NCBI GenBank assembly: GCA_013299045.1
Contig: JAAFJX010000013.1
Location: 1-64,000, forward strand
DNA: 64,000 nt
Direction: 5' to 3'
Origin: Cytophagales bacterium
Lineage (GTDB): Bacteria > Bacteroidota > Bacteroidia > Cytophagales > Bernardetiaceae
Program-made: the position numbers and the translations under genes
The notes under the pieces: generated by a model
What the model was told of the DNA's origin: nothing
Databases searched by the model: none
What the model saw: the letters and a program-made list of their open reading frames with translations, nothing else
Part shown: piece by piece, positions 35,478 to 45,800 of the stretch
How the letters are laid out: every line of letters begins with the position of its first letter
Numbering within the stretch: position 1 is the stretch's first letter

Positions 35478-38027
35478 TCATTTTTTACACTTTTCAACCA
35501 ATTTAATGGTTTCTGGGTCTTCTGGGCTTATTTTTAAGGCCTTGGCGAGCAAGTCGCAGGCGAAGCCTTCTTGTCCTACATTATAGAGCTTAATGGCAGA
35601 TGTTTTGTAAGCGTTGTTCAGCGAGTCTAAGGACTTACTTATGTTTTGAAGGCGCTTGATTGGTTCGTCATTAAACTCAAGTACAAGAACCTCTGCCAGT
35701 ACCTTTTTAGCCTCTAAATAGTGCATATCGCCAAGTAGAATAAGACTATCCGCACGTTTTAAAAGCGTGTTGTGTTGGGTTTCATTGGCCAGAATTTTCC
35801 GAACTCGCGGAATAGATACGGTACGTAATTCTTCATTGGATTCATCAAACTCTAAGGCCATCTGGTACTCGTCCAAGGCGGTTTTATAATCATAGCGCAT
35901 TTCGGCAGCTACGGCCAAATCATAATGCTGGTTGTACTTGCCTGTTTTATAACTGTAATAAAAAATACCCATGCCAATAATTGCAGCCACACAGACAACA
36001 AGTAAGAAAAGCGTAACATTAAACAAAATTCTTTGCCTTATAGCATTTGCCTTGGCCTTTTTCTGAATTTCCAGCTCCATGCCCTTACACTTACCAATAA
36101 ATTCTTTTTGTAGCTCGGTGGGTGGTGGGTTTTTCTTTTCAGCCAGTGCATTTTCTAGCCAAGAGACTGCCAGCGTGAGTTCTGCCCCACGCAGAAGCAT
36201 ATCGTCGTCGTAATGAGCCATTTGCCACTCCTTCGCTTCTGCCTGCCATTTGGCATGAGCGCTGATGTACTCTCGGTCGGTATTGAGCGCCCTAATGACT
36301 TGATTGAATGCCCCTTGAAAGTTTTTTGTACCGTTAATCCAATTGATATCAGCTAGTTCTTTCGGAATCTGCTCTATGGGGGTTTCAATAACCAAAATTG
36401 TAATAAAACGCTTATTGTGCTTGGCAGCGTGCTCCACTTCGCCTCTACAATATGGTGAAGTTACTGATTGAGGTGAGATAAGAAATAAAAAGTTATTGGT
36501 GCTTTCTATGCCCTTGTATATCTCTTTCTGAAAATCATCGCCTTCGGCAATACTGTCCTGGTCAAACCAAGTACTTTTCCCATTCAATTTGAGCTGTTCG
36601 TTGAGTTTTCGGGCAAAGTCGCCATCTTTTCGCGAATAAGAAATGAATACCTCTAAACGTAGTTCGCCGCTTATTGCAGCACTTTCGTTAATAAATCGTT
36701 CTTGTATGGGCAGTGGCTGATTTTTGTGTCGTTTACCGCCAATGCTCAACCAAGCCTTAGCATTTTGCAGATTAAAACCATGTAAAAGGACGCTTGCGTT
36801 TTCGTGTTGTTTCTCCCATTTGAGGGCTTGTGTCAAAAATACCTTATGCTGATAATGATAAGTGGCATCAATATTTATGACTTTGACTATATCTGCAATA
36901 TCTTTTTCGTAATCGGCTTCATCTTGATTGTCCATAAAGTCCACATACTGAAAGCCCTTGATAACGTCAGGAAAGTCTTTTTGCGGAACATTTTCAATGA
37001 GTAGTGGAATAATACGCTTGCCCAGTTGGGTAGCATATTGCAGTTCTTTTTTACAACTTTCCGATTCAAGCGCGTCCTTCGTAATAAAAAAAAGCACGTT
37101 GTCTGCCCCTTCTATACCTTCTAGAACGGCCTCTTCTTGCGTTTCGCCTTTTTTGATGTCTGTTTGTCGTAGCCACGTGGTTACCAAATGTCGCCCGAGA
37201 CTTATTCTTACCTTATCGCGTAATGTAACGTCATCGGCAGTATGGGATATGTAACAGTCCGTCTGTAAATTTTCAGCATTTTTTCGGCTCTCACAAATAA
37301 ACTCAATGTGTAGGTCGGAGGGTTTGCAAGGCGGTTGTTCGGGCGGCGCAAATTCCTTCGCTAACCAATCATTAGCATTTTGGCGCTCCTCGCCCACCAA
37401 AAGAAAAGAAGTTTGCCGTTGGTGCTTGTCCCAATAATAAGCCTTAGAAAGCAACTCGTTATGCTGCTGTGCATAATCTTTGTTTTTATCTAAAATTCTA
37501 CAGAGTTCGTTGAAACTGGCCTCAAAATTATCTAGAGGCTCAAAGCCATCAAAAGCCTTAAAGTTTTTGCAGTAATCAAGGTATTCAAGTTTAGTCCAAA
37601 TGTTTTCTTGCTCCTTTGCCCACTTTTCAAGTAATTTAATATCTGTTACTTGTTCCTTGGTTTCAATACGGTGAAACTTGCCAATCAAGCGCGCATTACG
37701 CTCCCAATTTTTGGGGTCGTCTGTATCAAATTTGCGAACGTGCATCATCGGGATAATGCGCTTCCCCCAAGCCAGCGCCTGCTCTATTTCTTCTAAACAA
37801 GGCCCAGACTGAACGCTATGAGGCGCAATGATAAAAATAAAGCTGTGTGCAGTCCTTATGCCGTCGGCAATATCCATACGCCAAGAGTTGCCGGGTTGTA
37901 TGTTTACTTTATCAAACCAGGCTTCATAGCCAGCCAATTTGAGTTGCGCAAAAAGCCGCGCCGCAAAACCAATACTTTCGCGTCGTCCATAAGAAATAAA
38001 AACATCTTTGAGCGGACTAGAACTCAT
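35478..38027 (-). CDS. Triple-TIR membrane protein with C-terminal TPR-like region
   Basis: 849 residues. TIR1 about 6-135 (KDVFISYGRRES), TIR2 about 256-385 (DCYISHTADD), TIR3 about 457-585 (LEVFISYSRKDG). Each keeps the Cys-x2-Glu around the expected NADase Glu: PCLEE (E80), SCKKE (E328), YCRGE (E530). After every TIR a similar helical spacer of about 65 residues follows (pattern H..FL..A..W....  LL.G.....A..WL, then PP..  Q..FI), as in TIR-WD40 proteins of cyanobacteria. One membrane segment lies at about 667-692 (VTLFLLVVCVAAIIGMGIFY), then a TPR-like tail. TIR domains in bacteria often cleave NAD+ or make cyclic ADP-ribose signals in defence. This could be such a sensor-effector, but no partner gene is adjacent, and a scaffolding role is equally possible. 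An IS remnant lies just beyond its 3' end. Confidence 0.93.
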   Translation of the reverse strand: MSSSPLKDVFISYGRRESIGFAARLFAQLKLAGYEAWFDKVNIQPGNSWRMDIADGIRTAHSFIFIIAPHSVQSGPCLEEIEQALAWGKRIIPMMHVRKFDTDDPKNWERNARLIGKFHRIETKEQVTDIKLLEKWAKEQENIWTKLEYLDYCKNFKAFDGFEPLDNFEASFNELCRILDKNKDYAQQHNELLSKAYYWDKHQRQTSFLLVGEERQNANDWLAKEFAPPEQPPCKPSDLHIEFICESRKNAENLQTDCYISHTADDVTLRDKVRISLGRHLVTTWLRQTDIKKGETQEEAVLEGIEGADNVLFFITKDALESESCKKELQYATQLGKRIIPLLIENVPQKDFPDVIKGFQYVDFMDNQDEADYEKDIADIVKVINIDATYHYQHKVFLTQALKWEKQHENASVLLHGFNLQNAKAWLSIGGKRHKNQPLPIQERFINESAAISGELRLEVFISYSRKDGDFARKLNEQLKLNGKSTWFDQDSIAEGDDFQKEIYKGIESTNNFLFLISPQSVTSPYCRGEVEHAAKHNKRFITILVIETPIEQIPKELADINWINGTKNFQGAFNQVIRALNTDREYISAHAKWQAEAKEWQMAHYDDDMLLRGAELTLAVSWLENALAEKKNPPPTELQKEFIGKCKGMELEIQKKAKANAIRQRILFNVTLFLLVVCVAAIIGMGIFYYSYKTGKYNQHYDLAVAAEMRYDYKTALDEYQMALEFDESNEELRTVSIPRVRKILANETQHNTLLKRADSLILLGDMHYLEAKKVLAEVLVLEFNDEPIKRLQNISKSLDSLNNAYKTSAIKLYNVGQEGFACDLLAKALKISPEDPETIKLVEKCKK

Positions 38028-38355
38028 ATTTTAGACGATAAATATCAATAAAATACTGATAATTAAATAGCTAGCTTATTTTTTAACAATAAATCAAGTC
38101 AAAATTAGAATTTTCTTTGAGAAGAAAACTCTTTTTCTAAAAAAAAATATCCTACCAGATGCCATTAGGCCAATTTTTGTTAAAAAAAATATCAGAGTTC
38201 AAGATTTATCAACTTAAAATGTATGACTTTCTGCATACAGTTTAAGTGAGGTAGTACGCTCATACTTTTTTAACGCGATTCAATATAGTATTAAAAAAAA
38301 GGTTTCGAGTTGATTTCAACGCAAAACCTTTTTTGTTACTCTATTTTATTGAAAA
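38028..38355. other. AT-rich gap between TIR gene and sucC, with sucC terminator
   Basis: Upstream of the TIR gene and downstream of sucC (both -). It holds the sucC terminator (38293-38334). The rest is AT-rich with no other feature seen. Confidence 0.5.
38293..38334 (-). terminator. Terminator of sucC
   Basis: Arms AAAAAAAAGGTTT and AAAACCTTTTTT with an inner GTTGA/TCAAC pair. Minus-strand T-run after the hairpin, 22 bp past the sucC stop. Confidence 0.8.
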
Positions 38356-39567
38356 CTAGGCCAAAATTTCTTGAACTCTGGCGGCAGCGTCTTTCAGTAA
38401 TACTGCAGGAATAACGTTTAGGCCAGACTCTGCAATAATTTTTGCGCCTTCCTCAGCGTTTGTTCCTTGCAAGCGCACAACAATAGGCACATCAATTTTA
38501 CCGATGCTTTTATAGGCCTCCACAACGCCAGCCGCCACGCGGTCGCAACGAACAATCCCGCCAAAAATATTGATGAGAATGGCTTTTACGTTAGGGTCTT
38601 TCAGAATAATACGGAAGCCCTTTTCTACGGTTTGGGCGTTGGCCGTACCGCCTACGTCCAGGAAGTTAGCAGGCGCGCCGCCCGAGAGCTTGATAATGTC
38701 CATAGTAGCCATAGATAGCCCAGCGCCATTCACCATACAGCCCACGTTACCGTCCAGCTTTACGTAATTCAGGCCATATTCACCCGCTTCAACTTCAAGA
38801 GGTGAGCTTTGAGTTGGGTCAGCAAGCGCTGCTAGGTCTTTGTGTCTATAAAGCGCATTTTCGTCTAAAACAACTTTGCCGTCCACCGCCAAAATCTTAT
38901 CGTCGGAGGTTTTCAGTACTGGGTTAATCTCAAAAACAGAGGCATCAAGTGCTTCGTATGCTTTGTAAAGGCTCTGAATAAACTTAACCATTTCACTGTA
39001 AGCATTGCCAGAAAGGCCAAGTGCAAAAGCCAATTTACGTGCCTGAAAAGCCTGTAAACCGACTACAGGATTTACCCATTCTTTAATAATTTTTTCAGGA
39101 GTGTGTTTGGCAACTTCCTCAATGTCCATACCACCCTCAGTACTCACCACCACAACATTGGTACCGGTATTGCGGTCTAGCAGAATGCTCAAATAAAACT
39201 CTTTTGGCTGCGACGCACCCGGATAATACACATCCTCAGCAATCAAGACCTTATTGACGAGGTGTCCTTCAGGTGCATTTTGTATGGTAACGAGCGTACC
39301 GCCAAGCATTTGGCTAGCTTTTTCGCGAGCTAGCTCTTGGCTTTTGGCCAACATAACGCCGTTGTAGTCTGTACCTACAATTTTACCTTTACCGCGGCCG
39401 CCAGCGTGAATTTGCGCTTTAACGACATACCAAGATGTCCCTGTTTGGGCGTTGAGTTTTTGGGCGGCCTCAAAAGCCTCGTCGGGGGTGGAAGCCACTA
39501 TGCCTTCTTGTATGCGCACACCATACGACTTTAGGAGGCTTTTAGCCTGATACTCGTGAATATTCAT
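38356..39567 (-). CDS. sucC: Succinyl-CoA ligase [ADP-forming] beta subunit
   Basis: The beta subunit of the TCA-cycle enzyme that makes ATP from succinyl-CoA. 403 residues. The ATP-grasp N-terminus MNIHEYQAKSLLKSYGVRI and KAQIHAGGRGKGK are diagnostic. The C-terminal CoA-ligase domain has VDGKVVLDENALYRH, GCMVNGAGLSMATMDIIK and LINIFGGIVRCDRVA. The alpha subunit (sucD) is not next to it, as in several Bacteroidota. Terminator at 38293. Confidence 0.97.
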   Translation of the reverse strand: MNIHEYQAKSLLKSYGVRIQEGIVASTPDEAFEAAQKLNAQTGTSWYVVKAQIHAGGRGKGKIVGTDYNGVMLAKSQELAREKASQMLGGTLVTIQNAPEGHLVNKVLIAEDVYYPGASQPKEFYLSILLDRNTGTNVVVVSTEGGMDIEEVAKHTPEKIIKEWVNPVVGLQAFQARKLAFALGLSGNAYSEMVKFIQSLYKAYEALDASVFEINPVLKTSDDKILAVDGKVVLDENALYRHKDLAALADPTQSSPLEVEAGEYGLNYVKLDGNVGCMVNGAGLSMATMDIIKLSGGAPANFLDVGGTANAQTVEKGFRIILKDPNVKAILINIFGGIVRCDRVAAGVVEAYKSIGKIDVPIVVRLQGTNAEEGAKIIAESGLNVIPAVLLKDAAARVQEILA

Positions 39568-39748
39568 GTTTTTAACTAGCTAAATATCAATCGCTTTGAC
39601 TGTTGTTAATGAGTTGTGCGACATTCAGAACACACACTTTGCCCACAATATAGCACAAAAAAAATGAAGTATGCAAATATTTTTTTGAAGAGTACAAGAT
39701 TTCAAAATCAAACTTACCTTAGAAACTATCCAGAGAATATCGCCTCAA

Positions 39749-39786
39749 GAAAAAAAGGACTACCTTTTCAGATAGCCCTTATTTTT
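39749..39786. terminator. Possible hairpin terminator of the nuclease gene
   Basis: AAAAAAAGGACTACC and TAGCCCTTATTTTT pair with one mismatch; it is about 20 bp past the nuclease stop (39807, minus strand). Confidence 0.5.
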
Positions 39787-39806
39787 GTTTTAAGAGAAAG
39801 AAGCGT

Positions 39807-42800
39807 TTACTCCTTGATAACTTTGGTAGTGTAAATGCTGCCCTCTGTTGTGATAAGAACGGCATACATACCATTGGCTAAAGCGCCCATATCCAACTGA
39901 ACAGTTTGTGCTGTGCCATTGGCAGTGCTTTCTTTCGCCTGTAATACGCGACCAAGTTCGTCTATGAGTTCTACACGTACACCGCCTTTCAAATCTGTTG
40001 GCAAGGTAATGAAGAAATCCTTCTGCGTTGGGTTAGGATAGAACTTGAAACCAGCCTTTTGAGCGTCTTCGCTTTCATCGTCCATACCCAAAACAGACAA
40101 CACAAAACGAATGTTGCTACTTTCGGTGCTGCAACCACCCACTCCCCAAACAGCTTTGTAATTGCCATTTTTTGTTGGTGTAATCGTCGCTTTGCCCGCA
40201 AATTCTGGTACTTCCTCGCCGTTCAAGAACCACTTGATGTCCGTGCTAGTTGAGCCGTCCGAAGCCTTCACAGTCAGTTCGTTAAAGCCTGTGCCTACAA
40301 TCTTTACACTCGGAATAAGCACACGGGTAATGACGATTTCGCCACTTGTGCCAGTGCAACCACCATTGTTGATAAGAACCGTAAACACACCTGTTTTGCC
40401 TGTTTCTAGCGTATTGGTGCTTGTTATGGCCTCGCGCCTGCCGTTTCTGAACCACTCGTAAGTAGCGCCAGATACGCTCGGTGCGCTCAGTTCCGTTGTG
40501 CCACTTGGGCATATCTCGGTGCTTGAAGCAGAAATATCTATGCTAGAAGGCAGTTCGCCAAACTTGACATTGCTTTCTGCTGAAGCCGAGCAGCCGTTTC
40601 TTGTAACAACAAGGGTATAAATGCCTGAAGCGTTTACTGGCAAGCTAGAGCCTGTGCCAGCCAAAGCGCTGCCCAAGAACCACTCGTAAGTAGCATCTGC
40701 AAATGTTTTGGCATTCAATGAGCCGCCTGCACAAATCGTTGTGGCAGAACCTTCCAGAATCTTCGCTTCTGGCTTGTAGTTCAAGACCACCCGCACCGCC
40801 GTTGAACCCGCAAAGCAACCATTAGATGTTACACTCATGGTGTAAGAACCTGATTTTGTGGCCGTAAAGCTAGGCGTAGTGGTGGTTGCAACCGCCATGT
40901 TATTCAAGAACCAAGTGTAGCTAGCGCCCGCAATGGATTCTGCCGAGAGCAAATAACTATTGGTACAAGAAAACTGCGTTTTGCTGCCAAGAAGAACTGC
41001 AGTAGGCAATGACTTGACTTTCACCGTAACAGAAACACGTGGCTTGCTTTCGTAGCCTTCGCCTTTGGCTGTTACCCAGTACATTTTGTCTGCAAAGAGC
41101 TGACCTGTGTTAAACACACTACCAGAGAACGGTTTGCCTGTGGTGGGGTCTAAAACTGGGGTTTCTGCCGTAGCGCTTTCGTACCAGTAGAACTCACCAG
41201 ATTTGTGGAAAGCGGTAGCCGTCATCAAACCATTGCTGCCTAAGCAAGCGTCTTGCGTTACAACAACCGTTGGCTTAATTGGATACGTGAAATCGTCATC
41301 GTCGTCTGATGGGTGAGATTTCTCTGAACCAAACTTTGTAATAATCATGTAGAAATAGCGCGTATCAGACTCCAAGCCCATTTCGTCAATGTACTGAATC
41401 AGACTGGTAAACTGTGCAGGAACAGTCGCTACTAAGCCATAAGCACCATCAACGCCTTTCTTGCGGTAAATCTCATAACCTGTTTCCGAGCTAGACGCAT
41501 CACACCAGTTTACTTCCATCTTGTTGATGTCCAAACCTTTTACCCAAATGCAAGGAGGCGAAGGGGGGGCGGGCGCACTAGCACCTACTGGCGATGCACA
41601 GGGTGTTTCAATGGTAAAGTTCCAAGTTGTTGTACCAGAGATACCTATAAAATTAGAAATTGCTGTAGGTGTAATTTCTACATAATAGCTTTCACCACAG
41701 ACAAAGATTGCGCCAGTAGGAAAAGTTATGGTATTGCCTACCACTGTTGCCAAAGAGGCAGCAATAGTGGCTACTGCTGCACCATCAGATGTTCTACGGA
41801 TAACTAAATTGCCGCAGCCAGCTGCTGGCGCTGCCGAAAATGTAATGCTTACAGACGTAGTGCCTATGCTTACACCAGTGGCATTATCAGCTGGGCTAGT
41901 CGTTACGCTACTCATGTTTCCAAGATTCAGGCCTACCAAAACAGGGTCGTGGTCAGAAGAGCGGAACGGGGTAGCTGTGTAGTAATCAGGCGAAGTGCCG
42001 CCTGTGGTAACCTTAAAATTGGTATTGTAGTCAATGATAGTAGGTTCATCGGCGTTGATGTGCCATTTTTTACCCCCAGTAACTTGCGCTGCCAAAGATG
42101 CGGTAGCCATGGCATGGTCGAGCGCCCCACTTTGTGCATCAAACATAAATGAGTAGCTGTTCTCAACTAGACTTGTAAGGCCTGCTGCACGCAAACGGTC
42201 AATAGCATCTTCCTGTTCATAAGCATTGTAGTCGCCCATGCTGATGATGTCGCCGTCGCACGAAGTTACTTTAAGGTTATCAATAAAGGTAAGCAATGCT
42301 TCAGCTTGGCGTTTGCGTTTTGGTGCCCAGCAGCCTTGCCCGTCGCCAGCGTCCAGTTCTGCACCTGTAGCGCCAGTAGGGCCAGAGCCGCAGCCTTTGG
42401 ACTTGAAGTGGTTAATGACGTAGGTAAACTTGTGTGCTCCCACAGCTGTTTGGAACGTTTGAGCCACAGGCAGTCGGTCAAAGTCAGGCGATGCAAAACT
42501 TTGCGAAGCACCTACAGGCGTAACAACACTTGCTTTGTAGATAATGGCTACTTTAATTTCATCTGCACCCACACCAGTAGCAGGGTCTGCAATGAAACTA
42601 TATGTTGGTGGGCCGCCAATAAAGGAGTTTAGGCCATTAACGAGGTCTTGAATGGCAGACGTTGCGCCTGTTCCATCATTTTCTACCTCAATTAAACCTA
42701 CCACGTCTGCATTCATAGCTGCTAAAGTAGCGAAGGTTTTACTGCGCTGGCGCATAAACTCTGTCATGTTGTCTGCACCACGTGACGTAGGAAAGCCACC

Positions 42801-45800
42801 ACCAGCGCCGTCGCCATTAAAATAATTCAACACGTTAAAACTTGCTACTTTTAAAGTAGATGCACCTACATTAGGAACAGCAGGGCGCGGAGCAAAATCA
42901 AATACGGGCGGTTGAGCAACAAGTGGCTGTATGCGGTAGGCCGAAAAACCAAAACTCATAACACCAAACAGATTATCAACTGTAGTCCCTAAGCGGTGTG
43001 TGTTTACTCCCGTTTGCCAATGCTTGATAACCGTCGGATTTTGCTGAGTGAGACCGTCGTCCAAAATAATCAAGCGACGGTTGTTTAAGGCTTGCTGTGT
43101 TGTTACAGCGGCTACGTTTGATGTACCAGTGTGCGTAGTTCCTGTTGCCACTGCATCGTTCAAGTCAATTTCATTGCTTGGGTTGATTAAGCGACCGTCC
43201 GAGGATAAACCAACTTCACCAAAACGACCTAAGCGGAAGTGGTCAGTAACGGTCATTCGCTCAGGAATATTGATATACATATTCTCAAAACGCTCTAAAT
43301 AAGGGACACCAGCAATAGCAGCAGGTACGGGGAAGTCCAGAACAGAAGCTGCTGGTAGAGGATTGCCCGTATTAATAACTGTTACGGTTGGAATAGAAGC
43401 ACTTGTGCCAAGCTGAGTCTGATTAAAAAATTCATTAGCAAGGCCATTAGCACGAACACGGTCGCCTACATTGACAGGGGTCATTGAAAAAACGAAGATA
43501 GCTTCTGAAGTGAGCGGGTCTGTATCTTTGTCAAAATCTTCTTCTTGCAGGTAGAAACCGCCTAAACCACCAGTCGCTGTTGGTTCTTGGAAATCGCCCA
43601 CCACAATACCTTCAACTGTAAAAGTACCAGCCAATGAAATATCCGTTGTGCCTTGAATAGTATGAATTTTTGTCAAAGAAACAACTTCGCCAGTAAGTGG
43701 TAAGTTAAACGTTGTTACGCCGGTGCTGGCATGGGCAATATTGCCTGGGCTAATGCCACCAACTGTTGGTGTAAACTGCACGAAAATTGTTACAGGGCCA
43801 GCATTGGCTACAGCAGGAGTTAGCGTAAGCGACGAACCAAATGGGCCAGATGCAGAGAGGCTAATACCAAATGGACTCGCCACGGTTAGGTTTAAATCAT
43901 TTGTTAAGCAGTTGCCCAGAACAGTATAGGACTGTACAGCAGAAGGTGTACCAACAGCCGGGCTCGTGAAATACATAGGTGCAGCACTGACCGTCATGGC
44001 TGGCGCTACATTTATTTCAAAGACGGAGGTACTGCCACTTACTTCGTTTGCAACTACCAAGAGAGGCCTGCCTGTATGACTTTCATTTGCTGGAATAAAA
44101 ATCAAACCCTCTGGGCCTAAGTCGCCTACTGTTGCGATATTAGCAAAGAGTGGTGCTACAGCAAAGTTCCTATTGTTCAGATATTGAACATAAGTTGGTT
44201 TTGTGGGGTCGGTTACGTCATAAACCATAACACCGCCAATGCGCTCTAAACCAACAAAAACATATTTTCTGCCACAAACCTCTCCGTAGGCCAAACCTTC
44301 TGGTTCTGGGCCTTTGTTGTCGCTACGGCTATCAATGTTGTTACCAGTTGTTCCGCTGTGTGTACAATTAAAGTTTGCTGAAGAAGTGAGCGCTGTAATT
44401 TGCTCAAAGTCGTCGCCACTATCATAAATCAAGTTGCTGTTGGCATCTCTAACAGAAAAAGAGCGTGTGCCGAAAGCAAGAAGCTGGTCAAAGTCTCCGT
44501 CGCTATCCGTATCACCAGCACGGTTAGTAACGCCTAAACGACCCGCGTTGAGAATATTTTGAACTGATGCTGCATTGGGGAAAGTAGCAGCGTCAAGTGT
44601 CAGTGTATTAATACGTGCTTCTTCTGAAAAACCTACTCCATAATCGCGCGCGTCGCCTTCGTTGGCAGTCAAGAGGTAGGTATTTCCGCCAGCCATAAAT
44701 GCGTGAATGGCATCAGGCTGATACATTCCTCTAACAGGCAGCCGAGCTATGTTTATTGCCACATCAGAATCGGTTGCATCAAGCCCATTGCCCGTTGCTA
44801 CGGCAGCGCGATGATTGGCCGTTCCCAACGCTTTTATCTCGGTAATAGTAGCGGTAGCAATGTTCAGTTTGGCAATGGCATTGTTCTCTTGCAAAGCAAT
44901 CCAAGCCGTAGTACCGTCGTCTGAAATGGTGATGTATTCAGGCTCAAGGTCTTGAGAAAGTGTTGCGCCCGCATAACCTGTGAGGTGTACGCCGGAGGCT
45001 TTTAAAGCGGCAGCAGAGGCATCAAATGCCGTAAAATTGACCATGGTAGTTACAGGGATACCCAGCCCAGCCGTGATATCAATGATAGCAACAGAGCCTA
45101 CGGGGTCTGGAGTGTAAGTAACAGGTGTAGGTTCACCTTCATTAGCAACAAGAATCTTTTTGCCATCTTTTGTGAAGGTGAGCATATCTGGCATAGCACC
45201 CACTACAGGCGTTGAAAATGCCATTGCATAAGGCCCAGCCGCATTAAAGATGAGCACTTCGCCAGGGAGTTGTGGGTTTGAGTTTTGCACCGCTACAGCC
45301 AAAACGCCGCCTTTACAAGCCACGCTATTGGGCGAACCGTTAGAAAATGAGCCGGTAATCATACTTAAATCAATACTTGTGATGAGTGTCATGGTTGTCA
45401 TGTTCAAGACATCTATCTGCTTGGTGGCTCCGTTTACCACAAAAAGCCTTTGTGTAGCTGGGTCATGTGCGGGAATTTCGGCAGCACCAGTATTAAAATC
45501 AGTGGCTGTAGCGGCGGCTGAGTATCGCCCTATAGGAGCAGCTGTTAAAATAGGTGTTGGTGCATTCAGATTTACGCGCAGGTTGAAGACATCAGAGGCT
45601 TTTCCTCCACGACTATCGTCTGCAATAACTTTAATGTTAAAAAGACCAGCAAAACTGTTGTTGGGTGCAGTCCCACTAAAAGTGCGCGTAGCTGCATCAA
45701 AAGTTATCCAAGTAACAATACTAACAGGATTTTCATCTAAATCATTAAAAACTGCTGTGTAAGTCAGCGCGTCGCCGTCTGCATCTGTAAATGCACCTGC

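Noticed and set aside
42306-42632. 108-codon plus-strand frame within the nuclease gene
   Set aside because: Antisense to the endonuclease domain, where the catalytic motifs are on the minus strand.
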